A stretch of 64,000 nt of DNA from Psococerastis gibbosa (taxonomy: Eukaryota > Arthropoda > Insecta > Psocodea > Psocidae): NCBI GenBank assembly GCA_963971405.1, contig OZ020487.1, positions 29,001,371 to 29,065,370 of the forward strand. The letters are read 5' to 3'. A program made the position numbers and the translations under genes. This document shows, in pieces, positions 23,356-33,800 of the stretch. The notes under the pieces were generated by a model. That model made no database searches and was not told where the DNA came from. It saw only the letters and a program-made list of their open reading frames with translations. The number at the start of each line of letters is the position of its first letter. Positions within the stretch are counted from its first letter, which is position 1.

Positions 23356-23835
23356 TTTTTTTGCAGCTATATTTACATCGATGAACACGCTTGCGCTATT
23401 GCTTAATGTTAAGTACAATACATTCAGTTAAAACATGCTAAATGTAGACACCCATATTATTTCAAGACCTAAAAATTAAATAATATAAGTAAATAGCTAT
23501 TTTTCGTATTCTTGTACTATGAATTTTTTTGCAGCTATATTTACATAGATTAACACGCTTGAGCTATTGCTTAATGTTAAGTACAATACATTCAGAAAAA
23601 AACAGCTAAATGTAGACACCCATATTATTTCAAGACCTTAAAATTAAATAATATGTGTAAATAGCTATTATTCGTATTCTTGTACTATGAATTTTTTTGG
23701 TGCCATATTTACATCGATGAACACGCTGGAGCTATTGCTTAACGCTAAGTACAATACATTTAGTAAAAATATGCTGAATGTAGACACCCATGTTTTTTCA
23801 AGACCTTAAAATTAAATAATATAAGTTAATAGCTG
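23356..23835. repeat. Tandem repeat, three units of about 168 bp
   Basis: Units begin near 23356, 23524 and 23692. Each has a T-run, GCAGCTATATTTACAT (third unit altered to TGCCATATTTACAT), GAGCTATTGCTTAA, GTACAATACATT, TGTAGACACCCAT and TTCAAGACCT. Units 1 and 2 are the closest. No coding sense; it is a minisatellite-like array or a local triplication. Confidence 0.9.
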
Positions 23836-24159
23836 TTGGCCAACCGCGCTTTAATCAATTAAATAAATATATAATGGTTTTTGTTCAATTACTAAACCCT
23901 CCAAGGAGTGACACTAAGCTGACACTCCTACAGAGGGGGACCATCCGTACCTACTGATTTTGGCAGCCGCACTGATTTTGACCATGAATGCCCTGCGCGT
24001 AATAATTTTATAATGAAATGAAGCAAAAATGTGCTCATTTTTGGTAACCAGCTGTGAAAATACATTAAAATACCATCAGCGATGAACAATTCAACAACTT
24101 AGTACCTATTGTATAGCGCCCAACAAAATCAGATCTTTAAAAATTGACTTTAAATATTT

Positions 24160-24440
24160 TAAAAATTGGACCCCCCCCCCTCAAACCGGGCCCCAAGCCT
24201 CTGTACTGGTTGGGACTGCCATACGGTATAGCTATTTGCATAAGGATCCAGTTTCCTTTTTTTGGGGGGAGGGGGGGTGTGAGTCCAAATTAATATAGTA
24301 GAATATACAGTACGTACGTGGAATCGATTAAATTAGAGAGTAATAATTAACTTACAATAGATTTTCTATTGTTGGGAGGGGGGGGGGGCAGCTTCCCCTG
24401 CATCCGTCTGTGGGTTAGGCTGCATCCTCTCCGAAAGTCC
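24160..24440. repeat. G-run associated repeat related to 36460-36600
   Basis: The sequence with TTAACTTACAATAGATTT followed by a G-run, GCAG, a C-run and ATCC at about 24345-24410 is paralleled at about 36520-36590. The region also has a C-run at 24172 and G-runs at 24270 and 24379. Boundaries are unclear. Confidence 0.55.
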
Positions 24441-25794
24441 GAAATCAAACTTTTTCCATTCTGTTTGTCCCTGTTTGAAGACTAAAAACTATGGTAAGCC
24501 TATTACTAAGCTATCCTTATTAAGTAATGTGGCCAAGGCACGGTATAGGCTACGAAGCCCTTCCCCATGGAAAATAATAGTAAACTAGCTACGAAGAAAT
24601 AAATTAATAATTTATTCTCATTGTCATACTAAAAAACCAGTTTCATGTAGACAAGTGGAATAGAATAGCAAATATAAACCTAACAATTTATTTATACAAA
24701 TTAAATGAAGATCAGTTTTGTTGAGGCTTGGCCCCCATTTTTTGTGCCAATGTGCCAAAAAAGTTAGGCAATGCACAGTGCCTGTGCCCCATCTTTGGGA
24801 TGATCTAATTTCGTAGGTCAAACAAAGTAACACCATCAGTAGCCTATTTCAGGAACTGGGGTGAGATAGCTAAATGCAAAACCACTGTCTTCATGTATAC
24901 ATGAATAATTTTTATCAATTAATTTTCTTTTATATGACCTCAGTTTCGACCAAAAATATTGGCACCAAGTTTCTTATGTACTAAATGCAAAAGTACACCA
25001 TGACATGTAAGGAGAGCCATTCCAAGAAACCATTTACAATTTCTGAAATGTTATTTTCGCGCACTAGATTTATATACTGTACGTAGTACTACATGCCGCC
25101 AGTGCCCTTGAATTGGCTTGGCGACAGGGGCGTAGTTGGGGGGGGGGGCACGGTCCAACTTGCTCCCCCCCCAGCCTCGAGCATTGTAAGGCGTAATTCA
25201 TACTTCATGGTCCCCTTTGCAGCAATATGAATATAAGCATTCCTTTTTTAGCTTGGTAAAATCTAAAGCTATACTTTACAACTAGTAAAATGCACTAATT
25301 AGTCATTCATCATCAATCATTCTAAAACTTTACGCCTCTGCTTGTGGCGATCCTAGTTCTGGAAACACTTTTGGTAGGTAATTACAAATATCAGTAATAC
25401 TTTCATTCCAGAGCCCGTTGTAAAATACTTTCATTAAATATTTTCATTGAAAAAAAAAAAAAACTTCATTGCGCTAATATAAGAGGTCCACATTTTTTGG
25501 AGTTGCCCAAGAATGCACCATGCATGGAATTAAAAACAAACAAAACGAATTAAAATGAGAGGAAGACATCCCACTGTAAAATAGTACCACCATCGAGTAT
25601 TTCCTGAAAAACAAACTTTTAGGCAAATTTATAATTAGGAGTATCAAAATCAACTAGGTTGTCTATCAACTGTGGCCACTAGTATTTTTAATTAAAATAT
25701 GATAATATAAGAAATGAAATTGAAATGAAATGAAAAACGTCTATATTTGGCGAGCTGTAGCCCCAAAGGGCTACTCTACTTTGATGCATTTATA

Positions 25795-26266
25795 CCCCCA
25801 TAACGTACATGTATTCGTTATTTATGACATGAAAGCTAATTTTTTTCTGTTTCTTATGATGTAGGATTCCTAATTAAATCTGGCCACAAGTGAGGGTTGC
25901 TGACTGTTAAAGACGGTAAGTATCTAAGGCAAAGTGAGATAGCGCGCATGTAATTTCGCCCTCACCTAGTGTTCTGAACTGCGAAATTATTGTATTAATA
26001 GTAATATAACAGTTGTTCAGTGCCACGTTACAACGTTTTCTTCAGTCCATATCGCAAGGCAGGGCCCGTATTCTATAATAAGAATTATAGGAGTTCATAT
26101 CGTCTAACTAGTGATGTTACGCGCTATCTCTCCCTTAAATATTTAACGTCTTTAACAGCCAGCAACCCTCACCAGATTTAATTATGCAACCCTATGCCAT
26201 AATAAACCGAAAAAATTTAGCTTTCATGTGATATACAGTATAAATAATTAATGTACTTTATGGGGG
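25795..26266. mobile_element. 472-bp fold-back MITE with TA target duplication
   Basis: Starts CCCCCATAACGTACAT and ends ATGTACTTTATGGGGG, flanked by TA at 25793 and 26267. Arms extend inward more than 150 bp with indels: CATGAAAGCTAA pairs with TTAGCTTTCATG, AAATCTGG...GTGAGGGTTGCTG with CAGCAACCCTCAC, and GAGATAGCGCG with CGCGCTATCTC. Non-coding. TA ends suggest Tc1/mariner-related non-autonomous DNA. Confidence 0.85.
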
Positions 26267-26549
26267 TAGGGGAGACCGGGGTAGGATGAATGAGCAAAAT
26301 TTCCGCCAAACTAAAAAGTCGAACCGACTGGCCGTAGTTTCAAAAGTGACATAAAAGAACTACAAAATTAACAGGATATCTCGGCACCAGAATTTCGTGG
26401 TTATTTTAACCAACAATGGAGTGGAGACATTGTTTTTAAACTCACGATATGCAGCAACACATCAAGCATTGGCAGGGGAATTTAAAAAAAGAACATGTGA
26501 ACGAGAGACTAAATAAATATTTATAAATTAGTTTACAACTACATCTAAA

Positions 26550-27813
26550 TTAAACGAATCTTGTGGCTAACGCAAGAAGCTTTGTGTAGTCAACTCCTTT
26601 TTTTACGTTCTTCTCTTTCAATAATGTTCTCAATCTGTGCGGAATCGGAACATGGATTCGGGTCCCCAGTGGCGTGCCTGAAACAAAATAAATAACATGT
26701 CCCACGATCGCACCAACACAATATTTTTACTCTGCAAGGGAGCACTTCGGATCATTAGTACAGACAGCAGGAGAGAAATTGGACTTTGTGGGGCATACGA
26801 TTTGCTATTAATACTAAATAGTTCTCGAAGATTAAAGATGCAAAGAAGAATTTACTGACATGCATCGCATCAACTTCATGTTTAACGCCGGTATATCGTA
26901 AAAATACGAATAATCAAATAATAGTATCTATCACACGTTGCAAATCTGTGCTGTACGACAAGTATAATTTTGCTATGTCTCCTTGAATTTGGTAAAGGTT
27001 AAGTTTAGCTACCCCTCATAAAATCACAAAATTTGGTTCTATATCGTTGATTTAGCTTTAAAGAAACCCATTTCCGAAAGAATTAAAATTCGGAAAAGTA
27101 TAGTTCTTTAGTTACAGCCGAATTTCTGCATTGACAAATTAAATATACAAATAAAAATAAAAAAAATTCTGGAAGGAAAATTGTCAGAGGCATGTAAATA
27201 AGACAACCCTTGCTTATGGCGGGGTTTCCACATACGTCAATGGTAAATATGGTTTTGGAATGGTAGCAGACATTTTTAGTATGTCTTTAATGTCTGCTAA
27301 AACGGCAATATTGTGATGTTTTCCTTCCATATTAAAAGCATTTTCATTCGACTTTTGATACAGCGGGGTAGCTAAACTAGACCTTTACCTTGAATTTTAA
27401 TGACAGTCGTCACTTTAGAGTGACCACATAATAGCGACTATTGGAAATATAATCATAGAATTTGCCGATCGCTTACCACTATCATCAATTAGTACAACAT
27501 TATTAGAATCAAATCGCGGGATAAATGGTTGCTGTGTTTTCTTCACTCCAACAATAATCCCTTTCTTTTTTTGTCCTTTTATAGCTAGTAAAACTTTATC
27601 ACCAATGGTTCCAATCCCAATTTTATTGTAAACGTGAATACACTTAGGAGGTCTCCCTTCGGCCATGGCCAGTTTCCCGATTTCTGAGTTATCCACCACC
27701 CTCAATCTTGTAAGTTTTATAATATGATTGCATACAGAAGACGTGTGAATAGCTTTAGCACCAGTAAAGGTCGGTAAAATAACTGATAAATTAGTAACTT
27801 TAGGTAGAAACAT
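26550..27813 (-). CDS. mRpL14: Mitochondrial ribosomal protein uL14m (MRPL14), two exons
   Basis: The protein belongs to the large mitoribosomal subunit, where bacterial-type uL14 binds at the subunit interface. Exon 1 is 27813-27477 and exon 2 is 26677-26550, joined in phase 1 by a GT-AG intron, giving 154 aa. A presequence-like N-terminus (MFLPKVTNLSVILPTF, then HTSSV) precedes the uL14 fold: LTRLRVVDNSEIGK, KCIHVYNKIGIGTIGDKVLL and KKGIIVGVKK in exon 1, then GTPLGTRIHVPIPHRLR and YTKLLALATRFV with the stop at 26550-26552. Length and block order match insect mitochondrial L14. The intron contains an 8-bp-TSD transposon (26991-27389) and, inside it, a MITE fragment. Confidence 0.95.
26991..27389. 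mobile_element. Non-autonomous DNA transposon with 8-bp TSD, second copy
   Basis: TTGAATTT flanks both sides (26983-26990 and 27390-27397). Ends are GGTAAAGGTTAAGTTTAGCT and AGCTAAACTAGACCTTTACC, with CTACCCC next on both sides. The body is the reverse complement of both halves of 20908-22028, including the segment around ACATGCCTCTGACAA. It carries a MITE remnant at 27219-27312 where the other copy carries the Penelope-like insert nearby. It lies in the mRpL14 intron. Confidence 0.87.
27219..27312. mobile_element. PIF/Harbinger-like MITE fragment (left end only)
   Basis: Begins GGCGGGGTTTCCACATACG and contains TAGCAGACAT, matched by ATGTCTGCTA 16 bases on. The right TIR is missing. It resembles the copy at 48756 most. 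Nested in the 8-bp-TSD element. Confidence 0.65.
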
Positions 27814-28430
27814 TTTTTTAAATGTAAATTTTACTTCAATGTTTACAATTTTTTAGGGCTCTATATTAGACAGGTATTGTCATCCGCCATTTTTTATCCG
27901 TAATAAGTCTGGTGTATAAGCCAAGCATTGGGCGTTTACCTATTTATTATTAGAAATTTATCGTTGCTTATTAACTTTTTGTATAAAAAACGTTCAAAAA
28001 GTAGGGAAGTGTTTCATAAAAAATTCTAAACTTGTCTTCGTTTTTTTCAATCTTTTACTTTTCTTAAAAATAATTACAATACTTAGCATATAGGAAATAT
28101 GGGATAAAAAATGGCGGATGACAATACCCGGGTATTATATAATATAGTGCCTTACAATTTATTTTTCATTTTTATTTATTTAACTATTACCCGTGGTGGT
28201 AGACAATTAGCGCATGCGTGTTGCGTTACCTCTTCAGTTGCTGCCACGTTCCCCAATCGGCCAATCCCCGCAGTTTTTACTTTCTTTTCTTGTTTATGTA
28301 CAGTTTCCATGATTTCATGATTACTGTACAATCGTTGTATTTTAAGGAATCACTCAATCAGCAGCAATAGGCATGCGAAATCGAAATAATACTGTGTACA
28401 CATCCGTCTTTAATAATTTAAAATGGTAAG
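27814..28430. promoter_or_regulatory. Probable divergent promoter region for mRpL14 and the HACD gene
   Basis: This region lies upstream of mRpL14 on the minus strand. AAAATG followed by the strong donor GTAAGTATT (28427) could be the last bases of a 5' exon of the plus-strand HACD gene, whose first seen coding exon starts straight after an acceptor (TTTATAG before 30818). Both statements are inference. No TATA box or initiator was pinned down. Confidence 0.3.
27873..28128. repeat. Inverted repeat with perfect 27-bp arms upstream of mRpL14
   Basis: The arm at 27873-27899 (GGTATTGTCATCCGCCAT start) is the exact inverse of 28102-28128. The 200 bp between the arms do not pair by eye. This could be a 256-bp MITE or a duplicated promoter motif, since ATGGCGG-type sequence is a YY1/Pho-like site. 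The left arm is about 60 bp upstream of the mRpL14 start codon. Confidence 0.75.
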
Positions 28431-29480
28431 TATTTGGTGCAATAGATTGCCACTTATTGAATTCATTACAGATAAAAAGCCCGTTCAAAAGAGTGATGTA
28501 GCCGCAGCCGGCCTCCGTTCATCCAACGTAGAAATTGATTGATCTAGTTTATTGCTTTCCAATTTATACGTAGTATAAGGAAAGCTTTGTGACGGTCGAA
28601 ATTTTCGATTCCGAGATTTCAACGGATTTACACGTTTTGGGGTCCCAGGAACCCAAAAAAATGGTTTTTACGAAATGTCTGTCTGTCGGTCTGTCTGTTC
28701 GTCGATTTCCGGGCAAACTACTCGGTGGATTTGAGTGAAATTCGGCATGTAGGTTCACAAAAATCATACCTCGAGACCATTTTTTTTATTTCGGGCTAAC
28801 TCAATTTGGGGGGTTTTATTCTCAAAAAACTCAAAAAAAACGTCTAAAAAAATTATTTTTCAAAAACGGCTCCAACGATTTCTTTTAAATTCACATATAT
28901 TGTAGTCGTTCTTAATGTTGATAAAATGCGGGGGTCGCTTACCCCTTGATAGTTTGCTTCTGGGGGTAAAAAATGAAAATAACTTAATTTTAATGAAAAA
29001 TGACTAAAAATTAATATTTCTGCGAAACTTTTCTATCGATGATTTCTACCTTCAGGCATGTTTTAGGTGTTAAGTTGAGTAACGAAACCGGACAGTTTGC
29101 TTTCCCAAAAACCTATTTGCTTTTGCGCAAAAAATAAAAAAAAGTGTTTTAGATATATTGAGGCTACCTCACCTCCAGTGACGTCAGGTGGACACCCCCC
29201 CCCCCCCCCCCGAGATATCCGAAATTTAACCATAAGGAAAATTATTTACCATGAAATTATTCATTTTCTCTCCCTACTAATTCATAAATTGGAAAGCATG
29301 TTCGAGTAAACTCGGACCGGTTCTTGTTTTTTGTTGTCAAATAAAACTTGCAAAAATTAATTGTGCCTAGTGCCAACTCATCAGTCACTGCAAATAAGAA
29401 TAAATAGAGATATGATTCAATAAATTGAAAATAAATTTTGTACTGTGCTGCATTGTGAATTATACGCCGTCTAGAGTACA
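28431..29480. other. Intergenic region with unclassified repeat-like DNA
   Basis: No gene. The stretch around 28680-28790 (CTGTCTGTCGGTCTGTCTGT, then GTGAAATTCGGCATG) resembles a kind of short-tandem-plus-motif repeat common in arthropods, but only one copy is seen here. A C-run lies at 29197-29210. Confidence 0.4.
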
Positions 29481-29489
29481 CTGGCTGTA

Positions 29490-29924
29490 CCATAGTACTA
29501 CAATGGATCCCTGGACATACTGATGTCCATGGAAATGAGTAAGCGGTTAGACTCGCCAGAGAGGGAGCTGGTATGACCTTAAGTGACTGTAAGAGGCATA
29601 ACAAAGAATTCTTTAAGGCTAAGTGCCGGACAGCTCACAAGACCGATGCCACTGGATAAACTAGTGCAGAAGAAAAACAGGCCGCCAAAGAACCTACCCA
29701 GATACCAGTCAGTTGCTGAATTTAGGTTAAATACGGGTCATGACTACCTTCAGAAACATTTCCACCGTATAGGTGTAGCAGCGGAGCCTTTCTGCCTTTT
29801 ATGCGACACCCGGGAAGAGATGGACGGAAATCATCTTAAGACGTGCCAGGCTCTTGTCAGTAGCAGAGGTTCACCAGATTATGTGTTGGATTGGGCTGCA
29901 AAAAAGCTGATGGCGGAAGCCTAA
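29490..29924 (+). pseudogene. LINE fragment: RNase H end and zinc-knuckle C-terminus
   Basis: QWIPGHTDVHGNE (about 29502-29540) is the last RNase H motif of retroelement RNase H domains. It is followed after a stop by LAREGAGMTL and, in another frame, by AEFRLNTGHDYLQKH and FCLLCDTREEMDGNH (about 29725-29835), the C-x2-C...H-type C-terminal motif of RNase H-bearing LINEs. At least one stop and one frameshift. The reverse transcriptase is absent. Confidence 0.75.
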
Positions 29925-30817
29925 TGCTATGGTGTAATTTAAAAAAAAAAGAGCACCTCGGAATATCATTTATTCGAAGGAATCCGCTTATTTTTGCCAC
30001 AAAAATTTTCGAAGCCAATGATGAGAAGGCCGAAGTTAAATAAGGACAATCGCAATTGTATGTATAATAAAAGTTAATGCTTCGCCAGCTACATATGCTC
30101 GGTTTTATAGTGTTGGAAAATAAATGACGGTACATGATTTAATTCATACTGTATGCACGTGAATAAGGTAACTGTTAAATATTAACGTACCTACAGCACT
30201 AAGCTGTTGCGTTGCAAAATGTGGGTTATTTATTTAATGAATGGGTATCAAAATACAATCAACTGAGTCACGAACTAAAGAACATAACCGAGGTTGCGAA
30301 ATTTAAAGTTGCCCTGACGAAGAAGATCAAAGTTAAGAAGATGAGAAGTTGATGATGTTGCGGTCAACAAATTAGCAGCTGCTGCTACCATGATCAACGA
30401 CATATAAATGCATCATGATTGTGTTCATTGACATTTGTGCTTCGCTTTGGATTTAATACCGAGCATGGATCGGGGCAGGATTAATTTACCCTAATCAAAG
30501 TTTTTGACTGCTGTACATATAGGTGATTGACACCATAACTTTGAACTATGCGGTCAAATCTGTATTTTTCGAAAAACTAAAGGAAAAAGGACGAGTCGGA
30601 TATGGAAAATGTATTGACCACATCAACAGGCAAATGAAACATCAAACTTCTAGGAACCTCCTTATCATATTCTTTGAAATGGGCATGCTTATTATGCTAG
30701 CCTTGCATACCTACCATTGAAATTACACAAATGTATTAGTCTGCATTGTCTGCATTTGTTTTCCAGAAGAGCTTAAGTAGTATTTACCGTAATAAATTAG
30801 ATATTTTCACTTTATAG
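29925..30817. other. Non-genic stretch upstream of the HACD coding exons
   Basis: No gene supported. Presumed to be 5' intron or intergenic DNA of the HACD gene, because 30818 directly follows a splice acceptor. Confidence 0.4.
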
Positions 30818-33800
30818 ATGGCCGATGGTAACGCAGCGCCTGCTCCAAGTCCGTTTGTCTACTGGGCTCAAACTGAGGAATATATCACCTTGAAGGTTGA
30901 TTTGAAAGATACTAAATATCACGAAATTTCAGCACAGCCTGATAGCTTTACATTTGCTGCCATTGGACGCGGTGCGCGCGGTCAACACAAATATGAATTT
31001 CGCCTAAATTTATATGGAAAACTAAAAGACAAGGTTAGTCTTTACCATACGTACAATAGATTAATATTTATTTATTTATAGTAAGGTTAATCGCGTAAAA
31101 ATAATTTAATGAATGTGTCCGATTATGAACATTATCGCCTGACTAAGTAACCTAATTAATAGGTACTTGTGTCGAGTTACGACACGTTACCGATCGCAAA
31201 GTGTGTAGATACTCGCAAAAGTACAAACAGGCTACCACCTTGCCACCGAATTCGCTTTACATTACATAATATTCTATATATTCCATTAGTGGAAGCAAAT
31301 GTGATGTTTTTTTGAAACTGCGTTCGGTTTATATAAATTCATTACAGTAGTTAGTGAAGCCTCTGATAAGAAAAAACCTCGGTTAATAAAGATTAATAAG
31401 ATAATAAGATAATAAAGATTAATAAAGATTTTTTGGTCCCGCCGACTCCCTCCAATGTTTCGTATGGCCCCATTCAATGAGGAAAAAGGCCGTTTAATAA
31501 AGAACCTTAGTTAGTTGGGAAATTATTCTAGCTTGGCCCGACCATGTCTCTTATAACCTAGTTCTACTGTAGTAGGTAGGCTATATAACACGAAAAGAAA
31601 TTGCGGAAATTTTAATTTATAGGAATGCCAACACAAGATCCATGACTCTCACATATTTATCACTTTAAAAAAAAGTAAAGGAGGCTATTGGCCTCGACTA
31701 ATAAGTGCGGCATCTAAACCAGGATGGTTAAAAATTGACTTCGATAGATGGACAACAGACGAGATTGGTGTGGATAGCGAAGAAGAAACTGTGGGGGACG
31801 TCAAAGAGGATTTCCCTGGTCTCTATGATAGTCTTCAGAAAGAAGAGCAGGGATACAGAACGGGTGAGTGAAACTACAGTAGAAGTGTAATGCAATAATA
31901 ATTCGTCCTACTTCTCGTAATACAAGTAAACTTTTGTATGAGCTAACTATAAACCTGAAACAAATAAAACATAAGCTTACCCGCCATAAAGTTCTATATA
32001 GAAAGTTGTGTGACACTGGCCTAAATATGTCTATATAAGTTCTTTGATCTTACCGAGCTACACAGTTATGTACAAGTGCATGAGATAGCAGAATGCGGAT
32101 TTAAATATTGTAAATATTTATTCTATGGATTTAAACACTCTCGCGGGAGTAGTAGCAAACTTCGACCTTAGAGTAAGAAGTTAATGGCTTGATTTCGTTT
32201 ATTTATTATTATTCAATGAGAGAGTTTCTTCAGTGACTTCGTGGAAGTGATACATGAGAAATAAATATATTATATATAAAAATTGCACTTAATTTTTTAT
32301 ATAGGCCCTATAATATATTTATTTGTCTTATTATTATTATTGTCTCAGTTGTAATGTGGGGAAACATCTAGCGTCATAGTTGACGTGAACTTTCCTGTGT
32401 GTTGCAATTAAAATAGCACATATTAGATGGCGACCAATGTTCGACTTTCGGAAAATTTCTTCACAACTTTTCATTTCATGACCCCCTGAGCCTAAAACCA
32501 CCCTCCGTTCAAAATGTTATATATATATACATGTATATATATTGTGTATGTACGTATGTATATCGAATTTAGGAAACACTCTAACTTCCATAAATATTAT
32601 CCGATGTTGATGAAACTTGGCACAAAAATTGACCAAACAAATGTCTTGATCGAGTTCGTTAACCAGCTAGATCCACTATTTAGTTACAAGATGGCGGCCG
32701 ATTGAAACCTTGTATAATTCATATCTCAGTTAATATTGGTCGCAGAGGAATGAATTAAAATCTGACTGAAAGTCCGTATTATTATCTACGATAATGGTAA
32801 TCACCACTTTTTACGAAAAATCAACCATTTTAAGATGGCATCCAGTCAAAGTGAAAATAATTTGATAAATAAAAGTTCACAGTCGGCATTGTGGTTCGAA
32901 TATTTGGAACACAAGAGTGTTTTGTGTGTTGATGGTCGGGAAAATAATGAAGTATTTTTTTATTTCTTATTACTTACATAGCGTAGGTAGCGTAGAGGAA
33001 AAGCAGGGTCTGCAGAATCTCCATACTCCTGATCGGCCAGAGCCGAAAGGGATTTTTTTCAATTCTCATAGCAATAAAAAAAAAAGACGATTAGTAATTC
33101 ACTCAGCTGTATATTCTGATGGATTTGTAGTCCACTAGTCCGGCGGTGTGTGTCGTTTCACGTCGTTATACTGTCAAATAACTTACTGGTTTCTATTTCT
33201 TACAGAAGGATACAAGAAAGTCTACTTAGTTCTGTACAACCTTATGCAATTTGTGGGTTTCCTGTATATCCTCATAGTAATTTCCTTGCGATATGCGAAA
33301 GATGGGATGGACTCAATGGGCACAACTTATGAAGATGTCGGCATGGCTATAAAGCTCTGCATGCTTTTTCAGTGGCTCGAAGTTATGCACCCTCTCTTTG
33401 GATATACTAAAAACAGTGTTTTTGCCCCGTTCATGCAGGTTGGTAAATTGCATAATGTCTTGGCCTAGGAATATTTCTTTATTGCTTGAATTTTGTGGGG
33501 CTGTTAGAACGTAAAGGGATGGTACAATTTGAATACCTAGTCTTTCGAAATGTAGACGACATGATGCGTCTCTAGGCAGGCCACCCCAAAGATAATGTAT
33601 ATATAATATATAATTCTCATAGCAGACTCCCCGCTATCTTCTCTGTCCTAAACTCTGGTCTCATCATTTCTAATCCGATCCCTTCTTCTCTGACGGGATT
33701 TTCTGAAGAACTTCATCTCAGCCGCTTATATTTTACTGGCGGGTTGTCCATGACCCCTGTGTCCAAACTTTACTTCGTCGTTGATACAAAGTAATTGCAG

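Larger units (their letters stand above)
22536..26549. other. Intergenic region between mRpS30 and mRpL14
   Basis: No gene. Contents I can support are a triplicated 168-bp tandem repeat (23356-23835), several G or C homopolymer runs (24170, 24270, 24379, 25137) with weakly repeated flanks, and the fold-back element at 25795-26266. The promoter of mRpS30 should lie just above 22535, but no motif was singled out. Confidence 0.5.

Noticed and set aside
23356..23835. CRISPR array
   Set aside because: Whole 168-bp units repeat without alternating unique spacers, and the DNA is eukaryotic.
28111..28320. Frame starting MADDNTRVLYN
   Set aside because: The start codon lies in the right arm of an inverted repeat and the protein has no recognisable features.
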